From Monarcha castaneiventris obscurior (Eukaryota; Chordata; Aves; Passeriformes; Monarchidae), in the NCBI GenBank assembly GCA_026261815.1, contig JAMPIT010000541.1, positions 1,054,001 to 1,118,000 on the forward strand: 64,000 bases of DNA. Reading direction: 5' to 3'. How positions within the stretch are numbered: position 1 is the stretch's first letter; every line of letters begins with the position of its first letter. A program made the translations under genes and the position numbers. The notes beneath the pieces were generated by a model. It had not been told where the DNA came from and ran no database searches. It saw nothing but the letters and a program-made list of their open reading frames with translations. Of the stretch, positions 59,232-64,000 are shown in pieces.

Positions 59232-61807
59232 GGGTTGTATACTCCAAAGCAAGAATCAGCCCACAGCGTTTCCATCTTCCAGCATGCTGCAACCTGCATC
59301 TGTGCCTTTGGTCTTAAGCACTGAAGGTAAAACGAAGTTATACAAAATTACCTGTAGAGCTTTAGTCACTTGAATCACAGCGAGGAAGAAAGGTGAAGCA
59401 TTTGCTTGTGACTCCACTTGCCACCCTCTGCATTTACAGGAGGCAGCATCTCCCTCAACACATATTTAGTCCAGGTGTTTACTGCAACTTCATTTTGAGC
59501 CTGCAGTGGTTTCACCATTTCTAACTGAGGCAGCAAAGCCTTTTGTTACAAAATACAAAGAGGCACTAGCAGTGAGTCAGGGTAATACCCTTTAAGTGGC
59601 TTGGATACTGGCAGGCTGCAGTCATTCTACAGCAGATTCAGCATCCTGCACACACTGGCAGCCCACGGAGAGACAAGGTTTTAACACATCATTAGCTGTG
59701 ATGGGAGTTTTGCCATCAGCAGCCATGGTTTTCGCATGCCAGGGCCTAAATATTTCATATCCTCCTTCGTTATCAGCAGGTATCCAATAAAACAGCTCAA
59801 GATTTGTTATCCGCTGGAGATTAGACTCTGTAAAGCTCAGAGTTTTGACAGCGCTTGCCAAAGGAGATGCTGGTTCTTGCAGCCCATCCATGAGGCCATC
59901 TGCTCACCAGGATAACACACCCAGAGACCCAACCCATGGGGTTTTGCTCCTTGTCCATGGCACCCCCTGAGCAGCCAGGAGCCCAGACTGGCCTCCCTTC
60001 CCTGAAAACACCTCCCAAAAAGTAGCAAATTTGTACTTCTGTAAATGAGTGCAGACCTGAAGCTATAACAGCACCAGATGGTGGCACAACAGCAAAGAAC
60101 CTGTTGCACTAATATTTGGATAATACTGCACTCATGTATCTGCTTTTTCTGATTTTAATTACTGCAGTGCAGCTCTCAGTGGTCTACATACAGAAATTAC
60201 CCACAGATAATATAAGGCCTTTCCATGAGACATTACTGATGAAATTACACATAAGACTGTCACTGAATTGCAGGTTTAAATTTTATACTTTCATATTTTC
60301 AGTCGCAACTTGTGGTTACAGCTTTTTGTGTGTTTGGTTGTTTGGGGTTATTTTAAATATCCACAGTTTATCTCCAAGGTGTTTGTGGTTTAAACACATG
60401 AATCATGAATTGAGTTGGGATCTCTGTGAAGACTCCCTGGAAACAAGAGGACAATGAGCTGAGAATGCAGTCCGGGGCTGAGTCAGAGGCAGGTTCAGAG
60501 AGACTCAGCAGTATTTTCCAAAGCACAGATACCTATGGCCTGCATGAGAAACTGTGAGAGTGGTGAGCCAGTTAAAGGAACAGCTGTGTTCACTCTTTCA
60601 GCCTCAGACCTCTGTGCTTCTGCAGGACAGGTACTGAAAGAAAGAAACACAGACAAAATTGAAGAAGGATGTTTCAACATACAATCGCCCCTCTGAGACA
60701 GATCTTAGCATGACAGAGCATCACCTGCAGCAGCTGAGCCCTGGTGAGGTAATCCAGGTGTGGCTGTGTCCTCACGTGCATGTGTTTGAATATCACATGG
60801 ATCCCAGAAAGAATATAGACCTCTTTATATTTTGCTCTGAATCCATATAAATAAAATAATGCAGCAGTGATTGTTTCCTGGTGAGGCTGAGCACCGCATA
60901 CCTTCCTGCATGGTATCTGTAAATATAACTAGCCTGTCTATATCCAGATGGGTAATTAGGGTTAACAAAGCCAGGCCATTTGTTACTGTACACAAATGTG
61001 CCATAAAAGTGCACCACTCGCAGCTCACACTGCTGTTTGAAAAGCAAGCAGCCAACACTGGCTCCTGTGTGATCCCACAGCCCAGGTCTCTGCTTCCCTC
61101 CGGGAAAAATCAGGGTGGGAAGGCAGGCAAAGCCAGAGGGCATGACAAAACCGAGGTGCCACAAAAGCCTGGAGCTGTGGGCTAGGTTTAGTGATAACAG
61201 GGGAGGGCTGGACTGGACGGGATAAAAAACTGTGATTAAAAATCTGTGAAGTCCTTGTGCCTTATTCAGCATGACTAATCCAAAGTGGAGCTCCTCTGAT
61301 GAGCTGTTGCCTCCTGTCAGGGTAGCCGTGACATCCAGGCCATTCCTTCAGCGCTCATGCCACCTTCTCCATCGAATCTTAATAAATCTTTTTACTTACA
61401 CCACTTAGGAGTTAATCTGTCATGGGAGAATTTTTTTGTAGCTTCCCTCCAGACTGTCAAATTCTGCAAGAGAAAGAAGAAAGGGTGTTCTGCTGCTGTT
61501 CTTGTCAGGGCTGCCATCTTAGAGGTACTGGGTCAAGGAGTTTTCTTTTTCAGAGCTGAACTCGAATCACAGCAGCCTCTTGCTGGCCACAGATGAAAAC
61601 TGAATTTGAGGGGGTTCAGGAAGTTCTGTGTGTGTCATTTATGTAGGTCAAGGTGGGAAATAGACACACACGAATTCCTGGTGATTCTGGTGATTTCTTT
61701 TCAAAAGCAGCTCTTGAATGCTCCCGTTCAAAACATAGGGCTTTCAATGTATGTAATGTTTCTTTGGCCTATTTTATCAGCTATTGCAATGATAGGAACC
61801 AAGTTCT

Positions 61808-61832
61808 TATATATATATAATTTATATATATA
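61808..61832 (+). repeat. Short TA-rich microsatellite
   Basis: Two TA runs separated by AATT form a near-palindromic stretch in the intergenic part. Confidence 0.85.
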
Positions 61833-62957
61833 CACAGAATTCTTTTAGCTTCACAGCAGATTGAGTTCCCATGGGAAGGTGCCAGCACATACCCTGAGGA
61901 TGAGGATACAGCAGCTCTGAGGTGAGGTACCTGGCACAAGGCCTGAAAGGGACCAGTGACACTGTAGGAGAAATTCCAGTGCCTCATTCTCTCCTTCTTC
62001 CCATGTACAACCTGCACACCCAACAACTCACACATCTTAAAATTCCGGTACCTGGAAACAAGTCCTCAGATCATAAAAAGTATTATTTAATTATTGATTA
62101 TAGGCACAGGGACAATAAACCTGAATGGAATAAAGAGAAGAAATCCCAGTGTTCTTTCTGAATATTTTAAAATACTTTAAAAATGCACTTATTACATATT
62201 TATAAGTAATTTATCAGTGGGTTTGGGAACATCTGGACATATGTAAAAACAATCCTGAAAAATTACAAGCTAAAACTCTGTTTTCAAGTCTGAAAAAAGG
62301 CTTCTAAAGTATCTTTTTCCCTGTGCCCTAGCTTTCACACCTTTCTCAGGTAGTGTTATTTGAGTGCTTCTCTATGAATCTCGTGTCTCAAAAGACACCC
62401 AGATACGATTGATCTTTATCATGTTCTTTTAAACACGAGGGGGCACCAAAAAGCCAGAGGAGCAAGATATAAACGGTTCCCATACAATAAATCAGAAAAA
62501 AACCTGTTACAACTCTTGATAGCCTTGTCAAGTGAGGCGGATTTTGAAAGAAAAGAAAACCAATGCAATGTTTTGTAATTCCTTCATCTGAAAGGACTGG
62601 GAAAGTAATCCCTGCCACGTGCATCTTTTGCTGCCTCATTTCTTTTACTAGTCAGAATTTGGATTATTTCCCACCACAGATGGTTCTTGAGGAAGGTGGA
62701 ATCCTGTGCCCATGGTTTTATAAAGGAGGAATCCAGCTTTGAGGCTAAGAGATGCCAAATGCCCCCCAAAATGTGAAGCTGAGACAAAGGATTGTTAGAT
62801 TTGTAAATTCTTTTTAGGTCTAGAAATGTCAGTTATGTTTGTGTTACTCAAATTTCCTGCCCTTTGTCAATCAATTTGTGTTTCCATAGTAAAGCTGACT
62901 AGAAAGGAAGTTTTGATACATAAATTAAGGTATGAAAGTTCTTAAGGTAGCGTGACG

Positions 62958-63395
62958 TGATGCCTTAAGGTTTTAACTTTCATATTTTTCAAACCCTGCA
63001 CTGCCCAGAGTGTAACTCTGAAGTTTCCTGTAGCCTGTTAATTCCTGCTCTCTCATGCCAGGCAGACATAACAAAGCCTCTCCAGGCCTGCTCTCCAAGG
63101 ACACCCAGACTGTCCTAGGCCCAAAAAGTGGAAACCAAAAGCCTCTAAAGGGGGGCAAGCTGAGGGGAATTACATCATTGACTGAAGCTTTAATTGGAGA
63201 ATTAACCCTGATATGCAAATGAACCAAACCTATAAAAGTGTCAAGAACTCGTGACCTGGGGTCCATCTTGGGGTCCATCTTGGCAGTGGCCTCTGGCTCC
63301 CCAGGGGTACCTTTGAAGGCCTTTCAGATAAATACCTCCCTTTATTCCCTTGTTCTTGTCCAGTCTCTGTTTTTAGGTGGCCACTTCAGGCCACT
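62958..63395 (+). mobile_element. Solo LTR, copy 3 (family A), end degraded
   Basis: This copy lies in the opposite orientation to the other two, in the 5' flank of ANO1. It has the octamer at 63213-63220, TATAAAA at 63231-63237 and the tandem 12-mer GGTCCATCTTGG at 63260-63283. The 5' end is intact (TGATGCCTTAAGG). The 3' end departs from the family after GGTGGCC at about 63382, so the last 10 or so bases are altered and no target duplication can be read. No retroviral genes are present. Confidence 0.85.
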
Positions 63396-64000
63396 TCTAC
63401 TGAAATATGGGTATGTATGCACACAACAAGGGAATTTTCCCAGTGCAGGGGGTGAGCAGGTGATCCAGCTGGGTGTAAATGCCGAGTGAAGAGCAGTGGT
63501 GTGAGGGAAGGGCCATTGAGCACTGCTGGATCACCTCTGGAGCTGCTGGGTCTCCTCTGAGCTGTCCCAGCCCCGTGTGAGGGCAGGGGTCAGGTGGGAG
63601 GTTGGTGTGTGACAGATCCCTGCTATTCGTCCTCCCTCTGCTGCTCATAAAAGGGAGCAGAATTCAAAGGAATGCCAGGTTTTAGTGCAATGAATGAAAG
63701 CAAGGCTCCTCTGGGACTTCAGTGAATGGCTTTGGCAGAGTGTTTTTCTTTCTAACTTTTCCTAACATTTCCTTTTTTTCTCCTCTTTGACTTCAGATAT
63801 TGAAGGTTTCCTCCCGAGGAGTTTCCTGCTTTCTTACGTGCACTCTCACTCTTCCTGGATTTTTTTATGTCCTTCTAACTCTCAAGGCAATTATCCATCT
63901 AGCCTTTCCCTCTTCTCAGCCTAAGCAAACATCGATAGAACGAGTTTTCAAAGGAATTAACACTTGCCAGGTCAACATGAGGTCTCAAGGGAAACATCCC
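63396..64000. other. Intergenic DNA right of LTR copy 3
   Basis: I see no gene, repeat family or regulatory structure that I can name in these 600 bases. Confidence 0.6.

Larger units (their letters stand above)
54827..62957. other. 5' flanking / intergenic DNA upstream of ANO1
   Basis: No gene is recognised in these 8 kb. Contents worth noting are the CpG-rich patch at 58520-58870, a T/A-rich stretch at 58337-58375, a T22 run at 59210-59231 and a short TA repeat at 61808-61832. Open frames are short and without resemblance to known proteins. Confidence 0.7.

Noticed and set aside
54827..64000. Search for a neighbouring gene such as an FGF family member
   Set aside because: In mammals FGF genes lie upstream of ANO1 at a greater distance. 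No exon resembling them, or any other known gene, was seen here.

Overview
The window is vertebrate nuclear DNA, and everything recognisable points to a bird. Evidence: CR1 LINE fragments with the typical avian 3' end, young solo LTRs, generally low repeat density, and one gene with short exons in long introns. A songbird is my guess, made only from the number of young LTRs. No bacterial-type genes, rRNA, tRNA or CRISPR array were found.

The only gene I can support is ANO1 (anoctamin-1/TMEM16A, the calcium-activated chloride channel), on the minus strand. Twelve coding exons can be placed with splice sites and reading phases that join without a break, from the start codon in exon 1 (54223-54166) to exon 12 (2008-1848). 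Together they encode about 460 residues: the cytosolic N-terminal domain, the dimerisation segment, the first transmembrane segment, the cysteine-rich first outer loop and the start of the second membrane segment. The rest of the channel lies beyond the left edge.

Layout from left to right. 1-1847 is part of intron 12. 1848-22127 holds exons 12 to 2, separated by introns of about 0.6 to 3.1 kb. 22128-54165 is a 32 kb first intron. It carries two CR1 fragments, two nearly identical solo LTRs in the same orientation as ANO1, a possible third LTR of another family with a duplicated 108 bp block, a 221 bp all-purine tract, a small 12 bp minisatellite and a CpG-enriched patch about 5 kb upstream of exon 2. 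53935-54780 is a CpG island with the ANO1 promoter: a TATA-like box and a G-rich (CCCTG)8(CCCT)6 array just upstream of it. 54830-64000 is 5' flanking DNA with a third copy of the LTR, poly-T tracts and a CpG-rich patch holding an inverted pair of AP-1 sites.

The most interesting points are the 5' architecture of ANO1. Exon 1 adds a 43-residue N-terminal extension ahead of the methionine that starts the familiar mammalian protein. There are also several independent candidates for a second promoter upstream of exon 2: two sense-oriented LTRs with TATA boxes and a CpG patch. No previously undescribed multi-gene system is visible.
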